Shown: piece by piece, positions 29,317 through 38,937 of the stretch
How the letters are laid out: each line of letters begins with the position of its first letter
How positions within the stretch are numbered: position 1 is the stretch's first letter
Assembly: GCA_008501635.1 (NCBI GenBank)
Contig: QQUJ01000006.1
Location: 1-64,000, forward strand
Origin: Pseudomonadota bacterium
GTDB lineage: Bacteria; Pseudomonadota; Gammaproteobacteria; QQUJ01
DNA length: 64,000 nucleotides
Direction: 5' to 3'
Position numbers and translations under genes: made by a program
The notes under the pieces: generated by a model
Databases searched by the model: none
What the model was told of the DNA's origin: nothing
Seen by the model: the letters and a program-made list of their open reading frames with translations, nothing else

Positions 29317-29346
29317 AGTATAAGTTCATGGTGCTGGGGTATCGAA
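29317..29346 (-). promoter_or_regulatory. Candidate sigma-70 promoter of V-ATPase operon
   Basis: On the minus strand TTCGAT (29341-29346) and TATACT (29317-29322) are separated by 18 bases, close to the -35/-10 consensus. It would give an approximately 95-base leader before subunit H. Read by eye only. Confidence 0.45.
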
Positions 29347-29406
29347 CCGGCCGCCGGAGCGCGGATCATCGTCTGTGCATCCGCAACGGCACTTCACTGA
29401 CAGCGC

Positions 29407-30126
29407 TCAATCGTCTGATGCGGCGCTGATCGGCTGCAGGAGATGAAAGGGCACGCGAAAATAGGTGACCTGGAAGCGCCGATCTTCGGGGATGACGGTG
29501 GCGGTGCAGCGGTTGACGCGCTGAATGCGCCCCACCCAGTTGCGCTGCCCCCGGCCGGGAAAGGCGACCCGGTCGCCAGGTGCGAATCGATCGCGCAGCT
29601 CTAAAGCGGGCTGGAGCGATTGCGGCGGTACGGTGGCGTTCAGATCCACCCCTGTGCAGGCTGCTGATTCGCGCAGCCGCACCAGCACCTGATGCGCCGC
29701 TCCTTCGCTATAGAGCTTACCCAACACCTCGTAGAAGCGCGCATTGTGCACCGAACCGCGCCGCCACCAGCGGTTGGCCTGCTGAATGAGGTGAGCGAAT
29801 TCATGACACACCGTATGGGCCAGCAGCTCGCCCACCGCGGGCAGACCGCCCCAGTAGCCGTAACGGTGGATTTCGCGCGTCGTCAGCCATTGCGCGGCCA
29901 GATCGGGGACGCACTTCTCGCTCACCATGCGCACCCCGAAGGTGATGGTGAATTGATGGCGCTGCTGCTGGCAGTAGGTGGCGCGCCCGCAGCCGGTGCG
30001 GATCCGCAACGCGCTATCGGGCAACTTGCGCTCCAGCCAGCGGTTGCGCTGCGGCCAGAGCAGATCCTCGGTCGCGGCGCACATCGCGGCGGCGATGCGC
30101 TGATGTGCGGGCAGAACCGGCGGCAT
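29407..30126 (-). CDS. SprT-like zinc metalloprotease domain protein
   Basis: Protein of 239 aa with the SprT-family zinc motif HEFAH at about residues 108-112 (VCHEFAHLIQQANR), followed by a downstream histidine in SVHNARFYEVLGKL. The C-terminal 60 residues (FAPGDRVAFPGRGQRNWVGRIQRVN) resemble a small SH3-like beta domain. The N-terminus contains CGRATYCQQQ. It starts 2 bp after the moaA stop, so the two are cotranscribed. The cellular role is unknown; SprT/Spartan relatives act on DNA-protein crosslinks in eukaryotes. Confidence 0.8.
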   Translation of the reverse strand: MPPVLPAHQRIAAAMCAATEDLLWPQRNRWLERKLPDSALRIRTGCGRATYCQQQRHQFTITFGVRMVSEKCVPDLAAQWLTTREIHRYGYWGGLPAVGELLAHTVCHEFAHLIQQANRWWRRGSVHNARFYEVLGKLYSEGAAHQVLVRLRESAACTGVDLNATVPPQSLQPALELRDRFAPGDRVAFPGRGQRNWVGRIQRVNRCTATVIPEDRRFQVTYFRVPFHLLQPISAASDD

Positions 30127-30128
30127 GG

Positions 30129-31148
30129 TCAGCCGCCCAGGCTGGTCATATCGTGCAGCGGCGCCTGCCCCGCTTCGAGGAAATCGTGTTTCATGGGTTT
30201 GCGCGCGATAGCGCCGATCAGCACCTCTTTCAATGCCTCATCGCTCAGGCCGCCGCGCAGTTCGTCGCGCAACGGCACGAAGTCGTCTTTGCCGAGGCAG
30301 AAGACCAGATCCCCCCGGGCGGTGAGCCGCACCCGATTGCAGGTCTCGCAGAAATGGCGCGACATGGCGGTGATCGCGCCGATGCGCACCGACCCGTTTC
30401 CCACCTGATAGTAACGCGCTGGACCTGCGCCCCTGGTGGTGCCCACCGGCACCAGATCACCGCCGAAGCGGGCACGCACCCGTTCCAGAATCTGATCGGC
30501 CGGGTAGTAGTAGTCGACCCCCTCGCCCCCCGCCGCGCCCACCGGCATGGTCTCTATGAAGCGCAGATCGGCACCGCGCGCGACAGCGAACTCCACCATC
30601 GCTTCGATCTCCCCGTCGTTGAGCCCCTTCATCACCACCATGTTGAGTTTGACCGGTGTCAGGCCCACGGCCAGCGCGGTATCGATGCCGCGTATCACCG
30701 CCGCCAGATCGCCGCCGCGGGTGATCTCGGAAAAAACCTTGGGATCGAGTGAATCGAGCGAGATATTGACGCGCGACACACCGGCCTCTTTCATCTCTGC
30801 CGCGAATCTCCCCAGGAGGTGGGCGTTGGTGGACATGGAGAGATCGCAGACCTCGGGAATCTCGCCGATCATCCGCACCAGCGCCATGAGGTTGCGCCGC
30901 ACCAGGGGTTCACCGCCGGTCAGGCGCACATTCTTAACGCCCATTTCGACAAAGATCCGGATCAGGCGCGCCATCTCCTCGTGACTGAGGATGTCGCGCT
31001 GCTGGCGCCACTCCAGCCCCTCGGGCGGCATGCAATAGAAACAGCGGTAATTGCAGCGATCGGTCACCGATACGCGCAGGTAGTCGATACGGCGCCCGAA
31101 CGGGTCGATGAGTTGTCGCGTGGAAGCCTGGGCGTCGGAGGTCATCAT
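30129..31148 (-). CDS. moaA: GTP 3',8-cyclase (molybdenum cofactor synthesis)
   Basis: Radical SAM enzyme (339 aa) for the first step of molybdopterin synthesis. The N-terminal cluster motif is CNYRCFYC (C-x3-C-x2-C), preceded by RVSVTDR. LTGGEPLVR follows. The C-terminal second [4Fe-4S] site is CETCNRVR with a third Cys in FCLG. The protein ends in Gly-Gly, the tail needed for activity in characterised MoaA. No other moa gene is in the window. Confidence 0.97.
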   Translation of the reverse strand: MMTSDAQASTRQLIDPFGRRIDYLRVSVTDRCNYRCFYCMPPEGLEWRQQRDILSHEEMARLIRIFVEMGVKNVRLTGGEPLVRRNLMALVRMIGEIPEVCDLSMSTNAHLLGRFAAEMKEAGVSRVNISLDSLDPKVFSEITRGGDLAAVIRGIDTALAVGLTPVKLNMVVMKGLNDGEIEAMVEFAVARGADLRFIETMPVGAAGGEGVDYYYPADQILERVRARFGGDLVPVGTTRGAGPARYYQVGNGSVRIGAITAMSRHFCETCNRVRLTARGDLVFCLGKDDFVPLRDELRGGLSDEALKEVLIGAIARKPMKHDFLEAGQAPLHDMTSLGG

Positions 31149-31262
31149 TTACTCACTGCCAATGCCTGGTTTTAAAGAGCGCAAGCACCTGTGGAGCGAT
31201 TGAAGATAGCGGAATCGCCGCGGCCGCGATACCCCACAGATCAAGGAATCGATGGATAGATC

Positions 31263-32513
31263 TCAGGGTGTCGATTTCTCTTCCAGGTGACTGCGCGGAT
31301 CCAGTTCCAGCACCGCCGGCGAGGTGCGCATCACCGCGACAAAACTCCCCTGATCCTCCAGACTGACCGGCGCAGCCACCGTCATGCGGTACAGCGCGAA
31401 GAGCGTCAGCGCTCCAAAAGCGCCGGCAAAATAGAGCAACAGCATGCTCACGCCGAAGGCATCCATCAGCACTCCGACCACGGCAGGTCCCAGCACCGAG
31501 CCCGCGCCATAGATCAGCAACAGCCCGCTGGAGGCTTCCAGCGCCAGCGACGACGGCAGATGGTCGTTGACGTGGGCAACGCTCAGTGAATAGGCGGCGA
31601 AGGCCAGCCCCCCGTAGAGGAACATGCAGACCAGCAGCCCGGTCAACGAGTGATCCATCACCCCGTAAGCCACGCCGCCGAGCAGCGCCGCGGCCGCGCA
31701 GTTGAGCGTCAGCACCTTGCGCCGATCGTAGCGATCGGAGATATGACCCAGCGGCCACTGCAGCAGCGCCCCACCAAGAATGGTGACGCTCATGAAGGCG
31801 GCGATACGCGGTGCATCGAGCCCGATCCCCGCGGCAAAGACCGCCGCCATGCCGAAGAACGAACTGTTGGCCACCCCGGTCACGAAGGCGCCGGCCACGC
31901 CCAGCGGCGATACCTGGAACAGTCGACGAATCCGCAGCCCGTGATGTTCGATCACCGCGGGCTGATCGATACGGGTCAGGGCAATCGGCACCAGCGCCAT
32001 CACCATCAGAATCGTGGTCAGCGCAAACAGCTCAAAACCCGCAACAGGCGCCAGCAACATCAGATATTGGCCACCGGCCATGGCCAGCAGCGTGACCGAC
32101 ATGTAGATGGCCATCACCTGGCCACGGCGCTCGTTGGGTGCGTTGGCGTTGAGCCAGCTCTCGATCACCATGTAGAGCCCGACCACGCATACCCCCATCA
32201 CCGCGCGCAGCACCATCCACGCCACGGGCGTGACGAACAGCGCATGGCTTATCGCGGCCGCGGCGGCGACGGCGGCCATGGCGGCGAAGGCGCGGATATG
32301 CCCCACACGGCGGATCATGCTCGGTACCGCCTGCGTGCCCACCACGTAGCCGGCGAAGTAGGCGGACATCATCACGCCGATCTCGCTTTGACTGAATCCC
32401 TCCAGAGTGCCGCGCACACCGAGCAGCGTGCCAAGCAAACCGATCCCGCCCAACAGGATGGCGGTGCCGAGTAGCAGCGAAAAGAGCGAGGTGACGGCGG
32501 CAATCATGGGCAT
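31263..32513 (-). CDS. MFS transporter, YcaD-like
   Basis: Membrane protein of about 416 aa with twelve hydrophobic segments. Typical features are GGIGLLGTLLGVRG after helix 1 and the loop 2-3 signature around SMIRRVGHIRAF, plus a related DRYDRRKV motif between helices 8 and 9 (GHISDRYDRRKVL). Resembles the YcaD/UMF drug or metabolite exporters. The start is uncertain: ATG 32513 (MPMIAAV) gives a family-like beginning, and the frame is open to 32537. Substrate unknown. Confidence 0.85.
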   Translation of the reverse strand: MPMIAAVTSLFSLLLGTAILLGGIGLLGTLLGVRGTLEGFSQSEIGVMMSAYFAGYVVGTQAVPSMIRRVGHIRAFAAMAAVAAAAAISHALFVTPVAWMVLRAVMGVCVVGLYMVIESWLNANAPNERRGQVMAIYMSVTLLAMAGGQYLMLLAPVAGFELFALTTILMVMALVPIALTRIDQPAVIEHHGLRIRRLFQVSPLGVAGAFVTGVANSSFFGMAAVFAAGIGLDAPRIAAFMSVTILGGALLQWPLGHISDRYDRRKVLTLNCAAAALLGGVAYGVMDHSLTGLLVCMFLYGGLAFAAYSLSVAHVNDHLPSSLALEASSGLLLIYGAGSVLGPAVVGVLMDAFGVSMLLLYFAGAFGALTLFALYRMTVAAPVSLEDQGSFVAVMRTSPAVLELDPRSHLEEKSTP

Positions 32514-32667
32514 GGAATCGTTTGACCATCCCACCATACCGGAAAGCCGGTTTGAAGACTCATCGCAAATCCTACTTTCCGTTTTGTACGCCCTGCCTGC
32601 GGACTACGGTACTTGACGCTATCGTCATACCGGTGAAATCAGCGCGCCAGTGCGGCGTCCGATCCAG

Positions 32668-33162
32668 TCACTTCATTTGCTGATCGAACTCGACTTCACC
32701 TTCGATCTCAACCGGAATATCGAATGGCAACTCGGCCATCCCAACCGCACTGCGTGCATGCGCGCCGACCTCCGGACCATAGAGTTCGAGTATCAGATCC
32801 GAGAACCCGTTGATGACGCTGGGTTGTTGATTGAAGCCTTCAGCCGAGTTGACCATGCCGAAGACGCGCCCCCAGGCGGTGATACGGTCGAGGTCGCCGA
32901 GCGCGCGTTTGAGACTGCCCAGAATCGAGAGCGCGGTCAGGCGCGCGGCCAAATAGCCCTGTTCGACGGTGATTTCTCCGCCGAGCTTACCCAGCGGCGC
33001 GGCGATCGAACCATCGTCATTCTGCGGGCCATGACCGGAGACAAGAGCACGGTTACCCGACAGCCTGACGAACTGAAACGGCAGCACGACACCGGGAGGC
33101 GGTTTCACAGGCGGCGGCAGCACCAGCCCCAGCGCCGATAGTCGTTGTTCAATGATGGCCAT
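32668..33162 (-). CDS. RidA/YjgF-family protein
   Basis: Protein of 164 aa resembling the larger RidA-like subgroup (YjgF / chorismate mutase-like fold). The core has LVSGHGPQNDDG, LTALSILGSLKRALGDLDRITAWGRVFGMVNS and GMAELPFDIPVEIEGEVEF. RidA proteins hydrolyse reactive enamines/imines, but this subgroup often lacks the canonical catalytic Arg, and substrate is not known. ATG 33162 has GAGGTGA upstream. Confidence 0.87.
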   Translation of the reverse strand: MAIIEQRLSALGLVLPPPVKPPPGVVLPFQFVRLSGNRALVSGHGPQNDDGSIAAPLGKLGGEITVEQGYLAARLTALSILGSLKRALGDLDRITAWGRVFGMVNSAEGFNQQPSVINGFSDLILELYGPEVGAHARSAVGMAELPFDIPVEIEGEVEFDQQMK

Positions 33163-33215
33163 GGATCACCTCGCGATAGCGTCAAGCGTCTCTAAAGATA
33201 GGAGGTGCTCACCGT

Positions 33216-33572
33216 TCAGGAGAGCCCCACCAGCGCCAAGCCTATCGCCGCGGGGAACGCTTGTACAAAGAGAATCTTGCGATCGGCTGTCGCCGCACCA
33301 AAGATGCCCGCCACCAGGATGCAACTCAGAAAGAAGATTTTGATGCTGGTGCCGTCGGCGCCCAGGCTCAGCCCCCAGATGAGGCCAGCGGCCAGAAACC
33401 CGTTGTACAGACCCTGGTTGGCGGCCAAGACTTTGGTCGCGGCAGCAGCCGCTCTTGTTTGACCGAAGGTTCGCAGCCCCAGAGGCTTATCCCACAGAAA
33501 CATCTCCAGCACCAAAAAGTAGACATGCAGCAGAGCGACCAGGGCGATGACGATATTGGCAGCGGTGGTCAC
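33216..33572 (-). CDS. DUF1304 membrane protein
   Basis: Membrane protein of 118 aa. GTG 33572 is the start, with GGAAGGA just upstream; the longer frame to 33995 overlaps the neighbouring gene antisense and is not used. Four helices are visible: at about 5-25 (IVIALVALLHVYFLVLEMFLW), 50-70, 76-95 and 100-117. The beginning HVYFLVLEMFLW and NQGLYNGFLAAGL match the DUF1304 family, function unknown. Confidence 0.86.
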   Translation of the reverse strand: MTTAANIVIALVALLHVYFLVLEMFLWDKPLGLRTFGQTRAAAAATKVLAANQGLYNGFLAAGLIWGLSLGADGTSIKIFFLSCILVAGIFGAATADRKILFVQAFPAAIGLALVGLS

Positions 33573-33655
33573 GGCATTTCCTTCCGTAGAGCGCTGAGTG
33601 TTGGCAGCGAGCGGTAAACAACAGTCTGGCGGTGCCTGCAGGTTTGAACCCGAGG

Positions 33656-34189
33656 TCAGTTCCGCGCGTTGGCCTCGCTGGTGCCGACGTCGCACCACAT
33701 CTGGATTTTCGACACGAAGCCAGCGCCCACGGCAACCGCCAGCGGTTCGATGCCAAACGGAACGAAGCCGCATTGCACGTACAACGCCTGGGCGGCCTGA
33801 TTCCCCTGTGTCACGGTCAACTGAACCACCCGCATGCCGGTGCGCGTCTTGGCCTCCGCCAACGCGGCCTGGACCAATTGACGACCGAAACCGCGACGCC
33901 GAAACCTGACCGCCACATACATGCCGAAAAGCCTCGCTTTGTGGCGAACCTCCTCGCGCGATTCGAACGCGAGACCGGCGACCCCCGCCAGGCATTGCCC
34001 TTGAAATACGCCGACCACGATCTCGGCAGCTTGCGAGTCACCCGATAAGCGCGCTGCCCACCAGTCAGGCGCGAGCACAGCGCGCTCCGCGGCGCTCGAT
34101 GTGAACGCATCGGGATGCAATGCGTACGCTTCCAGCATAAGCGCCTGATACGCCGATGCATGCGCTGGAAGCAGCCGCCTGACAGCCAT
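33656..34189 (-). CDS. GNAT-family N-acetyltransferase
   Basis: Acetyltransferase of 177 aa (MAVRRLLPAHASAYQALML). The acetyl-CoA motif A is VAVRFRRRGFGRQLVQAAL at about 94-112 (consensus R/Q-x-x-G-x-G/A). The C-terminal part has LYVQCGFVPFG at about 139-149, typical for motif B. The open frame allows a start at 34222 as well. Substrate is unknown. Confidence 0.85.
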   Translation of the reverse strand: MAVRRLLPAHASAYQALMLEAYALHPDAFTSSAAERAVLAPDWWAARLSGDSQAAEIVVGVFQGQCLAGVAGLAFESREEVRHKARLFGMYVAVRFRRRGFGRQLVQAALAEAKTRTGMRVVQLTVTQGNQAAQALYVQCGFVPFGIEPLAVAVGAGFVSKIQMWCDVGTSEANARN

Positions 34190-34239
34190 GCCGGTCTCAG
34201 TCCGCACTCGACTGTGCGCCATGATATTCGGCCGCCCGT

Positions 34240-35091
34240 TTATAGAGCGCTCACCCAGACACCCACGTCGAGCGCCGTTCCGGGCGGACCAACGAATGAA
34301 CCAGCTACCGGCGGCACCGATTCCGGCAACCTCGCCACCGCCACAGCGATATGGTTGGGCCCGACGAGTTCACCCACCGTGGGATCGAACCCCTTCCATC
34401 CCACACCGGGCAGGTACACCTCGGCCCAGGCATGGGTCGAACCGAAATCGATTGTCGTGGGCGGGGCGTGGAGATAACCGCTGACAAAGCGTGCAGCAAA
34501 ACCCAGGTGCCGTGCCACCTCGATGAACAGCTGCGCGAAATCGCGGCACGAACCCGTACCCAGCTCCAGCGTCCGCGTCGCGGCTTGTACGCCGGGTTCC
34601 TCGCGCAACCGGTAGGAGCATCCCTGGTGGATGGCGCCGTTGAGTCGTTGCAGTAAGGCAAAGGTTGGGAGGGACTCGCCGGGTTGCCAGATACCCTTGA
34701 TCCACTCAGCGAGCGCATCGTCGCCAGGCTCCTCGGCAGCCACCCTATAGGGGGCCAACACCAACTCGTCCTCTGCCGCGTAGGTGAACGGGTAATCCGC
34801 CGCCGCATCAGTCACCAGGAAATTGAACGGGGTCTGATCGTATTGCTGAATGATCACTTCGCTCTCAATCAGGAGTTGATTGGTCGATCTATCGAAGGTG
34901 GCAATGGCCACCGAGTTGTCTTCGACATCAAAAAACCACTGCAGATTGGCCCGCGGTGAGATGTCCAGCTTCGATGACTCGATCCGCAAATTGTGGCCTT
35001 CTCTAGGCCGCAAACGCAAAGCATGGGGTCCGAGCTGCACAGCGGCGGAGAAATTGTAATAGGTACGATGCAGAATCTTATAACGCTGCAT
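34240..35091 (-). CDS. Transglutaminase-like family protein
   Basis: Protein of 283 aa with the N-terminal beta domain of bacterial transglutaminase-like proteins (YKILHRTYYNFSAAVQLGPHALRLRPR) and a cysteine-protease-like transglutaminase domain. The catalytic triad is visible: Cys in GSCRDFAQL at about 181, His in THAWAEVY at about 217, Asp in GFDPTVG at about 233. Probably a peptidase or amide-crosslinking enzyme; no signal peptide. Function of the family is largely unknown. Confidence 0.9.
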   Translation of the reverse strand: MQRYKILHRTYYNFSAAVQLGPHALRLRPREGHNLRIESSKLDISPRANLQWFFDVEDNSVAIATFDRSTNQLLIESEVIIQQYDQTPFNFLVTDAAADYPFTYAAEDELVLAPYRVAAEEPGDDALAEWIKGIWQPGESLPTFALLQRLNGAIHQGCSYRLREEPGVQAATRTLELGTGSCRDFAQLFIEVARHLGFAARFVSGYLHAPPTTIDFGSTHAWAEVYLPGVGWKGFDPTVGELVGPNHIAVAVARLPESVPPVAGSFVGPPGTALDVGVWVSAL

Positions 35092-35236
35092 TATTCATCC
35101 TGCCCACTGTGTTCTGCAGGGTTGCCAGCTTGCTCGAAACCGTGCCCGGCCCCGTGCACCCCTGTTTCCAGTTGCCGTCGATTGCAGCGGGGGCGGACTC
35201 TGCGCAGAACCATCCCCAACCGGGATCGGGCGCCCA

Positions 35237-36433
35237 TCATGCATGCGCCGCACAAAAATCGACAAACGCTGCGTCGTCCATGGGTTTTGCCAGGAAAAAC
35301 CCCTGCGCCGCATCACAGCCCATCTCTCTCAGGAGTTCCCAATCCGCTTGGGTTTCTATACCTTCGGCGACCGTTGTGATCGCCATCCCCTTGGCAACCG
35401 CCAGGCTTGACTGGATGATGATCTGCGCCTCCGAACTCCCGGCACAGCCGGTGACAAAACTCCTGTCTATTTTGAGTTCGCTGAAAGGCGCTCGCGTCAG
35501 TTGCTGCATGCTGGAGAATCCGGTTCCATAATCATCGATGGAAAGGCCGAATCCCCACATGCGAAGCCGGGACAGATTCTCCAGCACCGGAGCTATCTCT
35601 GCGGTCGCGGCGGTTTCGGTAATTTCCAGCGTGACGTATTGTGGCTCCAATTTGGCAATACGCACCGTATTCAACACCTTCTCCGCGAAAGTGGTATCGG
35701 AGAGCGAAACGAGCGACAGGTTCACCGAAACCGGAACTTCGTATCCGCGCTGTCGCCACGACCGGCAACTTTGGGCGGATAGCGCCAGCATCAGAAAGGT
35801 AATATCGTCCATTTGCCGGTTTCGTTCGAGGACTGGTAGAAAGGCCTGCGGATTGACGATGCCGTGCTGTGGATGCAGCCAACGCACCAGGGCTTCCGCG
35901 CCAATCAGCTTCCCTGTCACCAGATTAAACTTGGGCTGGAAAAACGGTCTGAATTCCATTCTTTCGATGCCCGACACAATCTGTTCGAGTGTCAGCATCG
36001 GCTGTTTTTCAGCATAACCCGACGAATCACGGTCAACCGGCGTGTGCTGCTCCAGCAGAGCCATCAGGCGTTCTGTGTCGATGGGTTTTTCAATAGTCCC
36101 CAACAGCCTGGCACCGTAAGCAACACACATCTTCTCAACCGAGCGCAACAACGGCCTGTCCAGACTGCTGGTAATGATGACCGACAAGTGGGGTTTCGCC
36201 TGACTGATGAGCCGGATGAACTCCATGCCGTCCATTTCCGGCATATCCAGATCGCACAGGACGATCTCCGGTTGCGGAACCGAGGGGGAATTCAGCAACT
36301 CCAGCGCCTCCCTGCCATTGGCGGCCATTAGCACTTCTTGAAAGTTCAGACTGTGCAACATGCGCATGACAATCTGCCGCTGCATGTCCTGATCCTCGAG
36401 CACCATGATCACTTTGTCTGTGGATAGCACCAA
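35237..36433 (-). CDS. Response regulator with c-di-GMP phosphodiesterase (REC-EAL)
   Basis: Protein of 398 aa. The N-terminal receiver domain (about 8-125) has the phospho-Asp in VLCDLDMPEMDG and the Lys in IEKP. The C-terminal EAL domain (about 150-395) has AEALVRW, SVNLS, LEITET, SIDDYGTGFSS, LKIDRSF, EGIET and AQGFFLAKP, the full set of metal- and substrate-binding residues, so it is likely active and hydrolyses c-di-GMP when signalled. No GGDEF domain and no partner kinase is next to it. It connects logically with the c-di-GMP riboswitch at 16.9 kb, though they are not adjacent. Confidence 0.94.
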   Translation of the reverse strand: MVLSTDKVIMVLEDQDMQRQIVMRMLHSLNFQEVLMAANGREALELLNSPSVPQPEIVLCDLDMPEMDGMEFIRLISQAKPHLSVIITSSLDRPLLRSVEKMCVAYGARLLGTIEKPIDTERLMALLEQHTPVDRDSSGYAEKQPMLTLEQIVSGIERMEFRPFFQPKFNLVTGKLIGAEALVRWLHPQHGIVNPQAFLPVLERNRQMDDITFLMLALSAQSCRSWRQRGYEVPVSVNLSLVSLSDTTFAEKVLNTVRIAKLEPQYVTLEITETAATAEIAPVLENLSRLRMWGFGLSIDDYGTGFSSMQQLTRAPFSELKIDRSFVTGCAGSSEAQIIIQSSLAVAKGMAITTVAEGIETQADWELLREMGCDAAQGFFLAKPMDDAAFVDFCAAHA

Positions 36434-36627
36434 CTTTTACCTAACTCGTGTGATACCGAATATCACGTGCGCGCGGATGCAGCTTCGCCACTGCGTGCGC
36501 GCGAGCAACTCATCGATCCCGCGCCCGCCCACCATCGAGTAAAGCAGTCCGCGGTCCAGCAATCCAGCGAACAGGCCTGGAATACCAATGTGCAAACCGA
36601 GGTCATCAATCGACAACGGGCGGAGAT

Positions 36628-37629
36628 TCACTCAAAAATCATACGCGCCACGCGTTTTAGCGCCGCCCGGGCATTGTCACGTTGTGCATAAAAAGCCACG
36701 TGATCGTCAGCACCTGCGGTCGGCGACAATTCGACACCCCAGAGGGGCGCGATCTTCTGCGGCAGCATCGAATAACGCACGTCACCGATACGCTGCCCAT
36801 TGCGCGGATCGACAGCGATATACCCAGCCGACGACTCGCTAAAGCGCTCAATATCGAGCGCCTGCTGCGACTCCGGGCTGAGCCACGGAAAATCACGGCC
36901 GGCATTGAGTTTCAAAACACTGTCACCTGGCCAAATTGTCGGTTCTGAAAACGAGGGCTTGACCGCATCCACATAGAATCTGTCGGCGGTTTCGTACACC
37001 ACCTTCCACACCGCCAGATTGCCAAAACTGGGTTTGGCTTCCAGGCGCAACACCTGATGCCCGCGGCTCTGCGCCACCTCAAAACCAATGGCCTCGGCTC
37101 GCTCGTGCTGCAGGTAGCCGATAGATAAATAGACGGCACCCCAGAGCATCGCCCATTTGACGTATTGCCTCGACCTGGTAATCGCCGCGCACGACACCAA
37201 CACCAACAGCGGGACGGTGAACAGCGGATCCACGATGGAGATGATATCCAGGGAGTAGCGTTGGTCGCTGAGCGGCCACAACAGCTTGGTGCCGTAAGTC
37301 GTGCACCCGTCCAGCAAACCATGAGTGGCATAACCGATGATGCTCCACATCAGGGTTTGTGCGTAACTCAGCCGCCAGCGTTTACCCAGTATCGGGTACA
37401 GCAGCAGGCTGCACAGCAAACCACCGATCGGGATGAACAACAGCGAATGGGTGAAGTGGCGATGAAACTCGACCGCCAGCAGCGGATCGGCGGATGACTT
37501 GATCAGTATATCCAGATCCGCCGCCATTCCCGCGATGGCGCCGATAACGGCGGCTTTGGCCAAACCCTGTTTTGGGCCGCGCGTCTGGGCAAACACGGCG
37601 CCCAGGACGCCCTGTGAAACGGGATCCAT
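36628..37629 (-). CDS. Membrane-bound metal-dependent hydrolase (YdjM-like)
   Basis: Protein of 333 aa of the DUF457 / YdjM family. The N-terminal half is membrane-embedded with about five helices and conserved metal-ligand motifs: MAADLDIL (DLD), HRHFTHS, THGLLDGCTTYG. The C-terminal 160 residues are soluble. The ATG (MDPVSQGVLGAVFAQ) is the typical family start. Function is unknown in most species. Confidence 0.88.
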   Translation of the reverse strand: MDPVSQGVLGAVFAQTRGPKQGLAKAAVIGAIAGMAADLDILIKSSADPLLAVEFHRHFTHSLLFIPIGGLLCSLLLYPILGKRWRLSYAQTLMWSIIGYATHGLLDGCTTYGTKLLWPLSDQRYSLDIISIVDPLFTVPLLVLVSCAAITRSRQYVKWAMLWGAVYLSIGYLQHERAEAIGFEVAQSRGHQVLRLEAKPSFGNLAVWKVVYETADRFYVDAVKPSFSEPTIWPGDSVLKLNAGRDFPWLSPESQQALDIERFSESSAGYIAVDPRNGQRIGDVRYSMLPQKIAPLWGVELSPTAGADDHVAFYAQRDNARAALKRVARMIFE

Positions 37630-37803
37630 GAATGGGTTACTTTATGTGGGGATTCGGCGACCAAACACAGCGGGCAAAACTTCCAATCGGGGCATCCTGT
37701 TCAGAATAGACTTCACCAGCAGTGTAAACGGTTCGTGCACGCAAGGTACACCGCTCATTGGGGTTGCCGATGTGCAAGACGTCCAGGATTCCGAAAAACG
37801 TTC

Positions 37804-38937
37804 TCAATCGCGCGGTTCGAGCCGCCATAACTTACCGTTCGAGCTGTCGGTCAGCAGGTAAAGAAAACCGTCGGGCCCCGAACGCACATCGCGGATGCGC
37901 TCGCGCAACTCCCCGAGCAGCACCTCCTGCGCGACCACTTTGTCACCCTGGAGTTCGAGACGGCGCAGATGCCGTTTCGCCAACGCCCCGACGAAGAGAT
38001 CGCCCTGCCATTGCGGGAATTGCGTGCCGCTATAAAACGCCATACCCGAAGGCGCGATGGAGGGATCCCAGTAGACCACCGGCTGCTCCATGCCCGGCGC
38101 CTCGGTCAAGTCAGAGATCTTGAAACCGGAGTAGTCGATGCCGTAGGTGATGGCCGGCCAGCCATAGTTGGCGCCGGGCCTCAGGATGTTGACCTCGTCA
38201 CCGCCGCGCGGTCCGTGCTCATGGGCCCAGACCGTGTTGGTGCCCGGGCGCAGCGCTATGCCTTGCACATTGCGATGGCCGTAGCTGTAGATTTCCGGCT
38301 GGGCGCCGGGACGGTCGACGAAGGGATTGTCCGCCGGCACCCCACCGTCGCCGTGCAGGCGCACGATGGTGCCCAGGTGATCCTCGATCGACTGCGCGCG
38401 ATCGCGGTAGTTGTAACGGTCACCCAGGGTGACGAAGAGATAGCCATCGCGATCGAACAACAAACGGCTGCCGTAGTGATTGCTGCCGCCGGTTTTCGGC
38501 AGGGCGCGGAAGATCACCCGAGCGTCATGAAGACGCCGCCCGTCGAAGCGCGCACGCACCACCTCGGTATTGACGCCGTCGGGACCGCGGCCCGCGTAGC
38601 TGAGATAGAGCAGGCGGTTGGTCCTGAAATCGGGGTGCAGTGCGACGTCGAGCAGCCCGCCCTGCCCGCGTGCCACCACCTCCGGCACGCCGGCGATGGG
38701 CTGCGGCTGCAGCACCCCGGCGGCGCTGATCAGGCGCAACCGCCCCGGGCGCTCGGTGACCAGCAGGGCGCCATCCGGAAGAAAGGCCATGCCCCAGGGA
38801 TGTTCGAGATTGTCGGCGACGGCCACCACCTCGAAGGTCGCCTGTTGCGTGTGCTGCACCTTGGCGGCCTCGACGCAGCCGGAACCCGCCAGGGAGGCAA
38901 CAACCAGCAATACCCACGCCGGGCGTAGCGACTTCAT
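37804..38937 (-). CDS. PQQ-dependent aldose sugar dehydrogenase-like protein
   Basis: Periplasmic or lipoprotein-type protein of 377 aa (start MKSLRPAWVLLVVASLAG). The signal sequence ends near SGCVEAA; the lipobox is imperfect, so ordinary signal-peptidase cleavage is also possible. The rest is a six-bladed beta-propeller of the soluble glucose dehydrogenase / Yli family: HPWGMAFLPDGALLVTERPGRLRL, GGLLDVALHPDF, GSNHYGSRLLFDRDGYLFVTLGDR, IYSYGHRNVQGIALRP, WAHEHGPRGGDEVN, SGMAFYSG. PQQ ligands of the family appear conserved. Start 38937 is chosen because a signal peptide begins there. Confidence 0.92.
   Translation of the reverse strand: MKSLRPAWVLLVVASLAGSGCVEAAKVQHTQQATFEVVAVADNLEHPWGMAFLPDGALLVTERPGRLRLISAAGVLQPQPIAGVPEVVARGQGGLLDVALHPDFRTNRLLYLSYAGRGPDGVNTEVVRARFDGRRLHDARVIFRALPKTGGSNHYGSRLLFDRDGYLFVTLGDRYNYRDRAQSIEDHLGTIVRLHGDGGVPADNPFVDRPGAQPEIYSYGHRNVQGIALRPGTNTVWAHEHGPRGGDEVNILRPGANYGWPAITYGIDYSGFKISDLTEAPGMEQPVVYWDPSIAPSGMAFYSGTQFPQWQGDLFVGALAKRHLRRLELQGDKVVAQEVLLGELRERIRDVRSGPDGFLYLLTDSSNGKLWRLEPRD

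Noticed and set aside
29010-29429. 139-codon plus-strand frame over V-ATPase subunit H and the operon promoter
   Set aside because: Overlaps a supported minus-strand gene, and the composition looks like a reverse-strand shadow.
36437-36631. 64-codon minus-strand ORF (MNLRPLSIDDLG..) between the REC-EAL gene and the YdjM-like gene
   Set aside because: Protein-like composition and no overlapping gene, but no ribosome site, no recognised family and it ends right at the next gene; kept out for lack of support.
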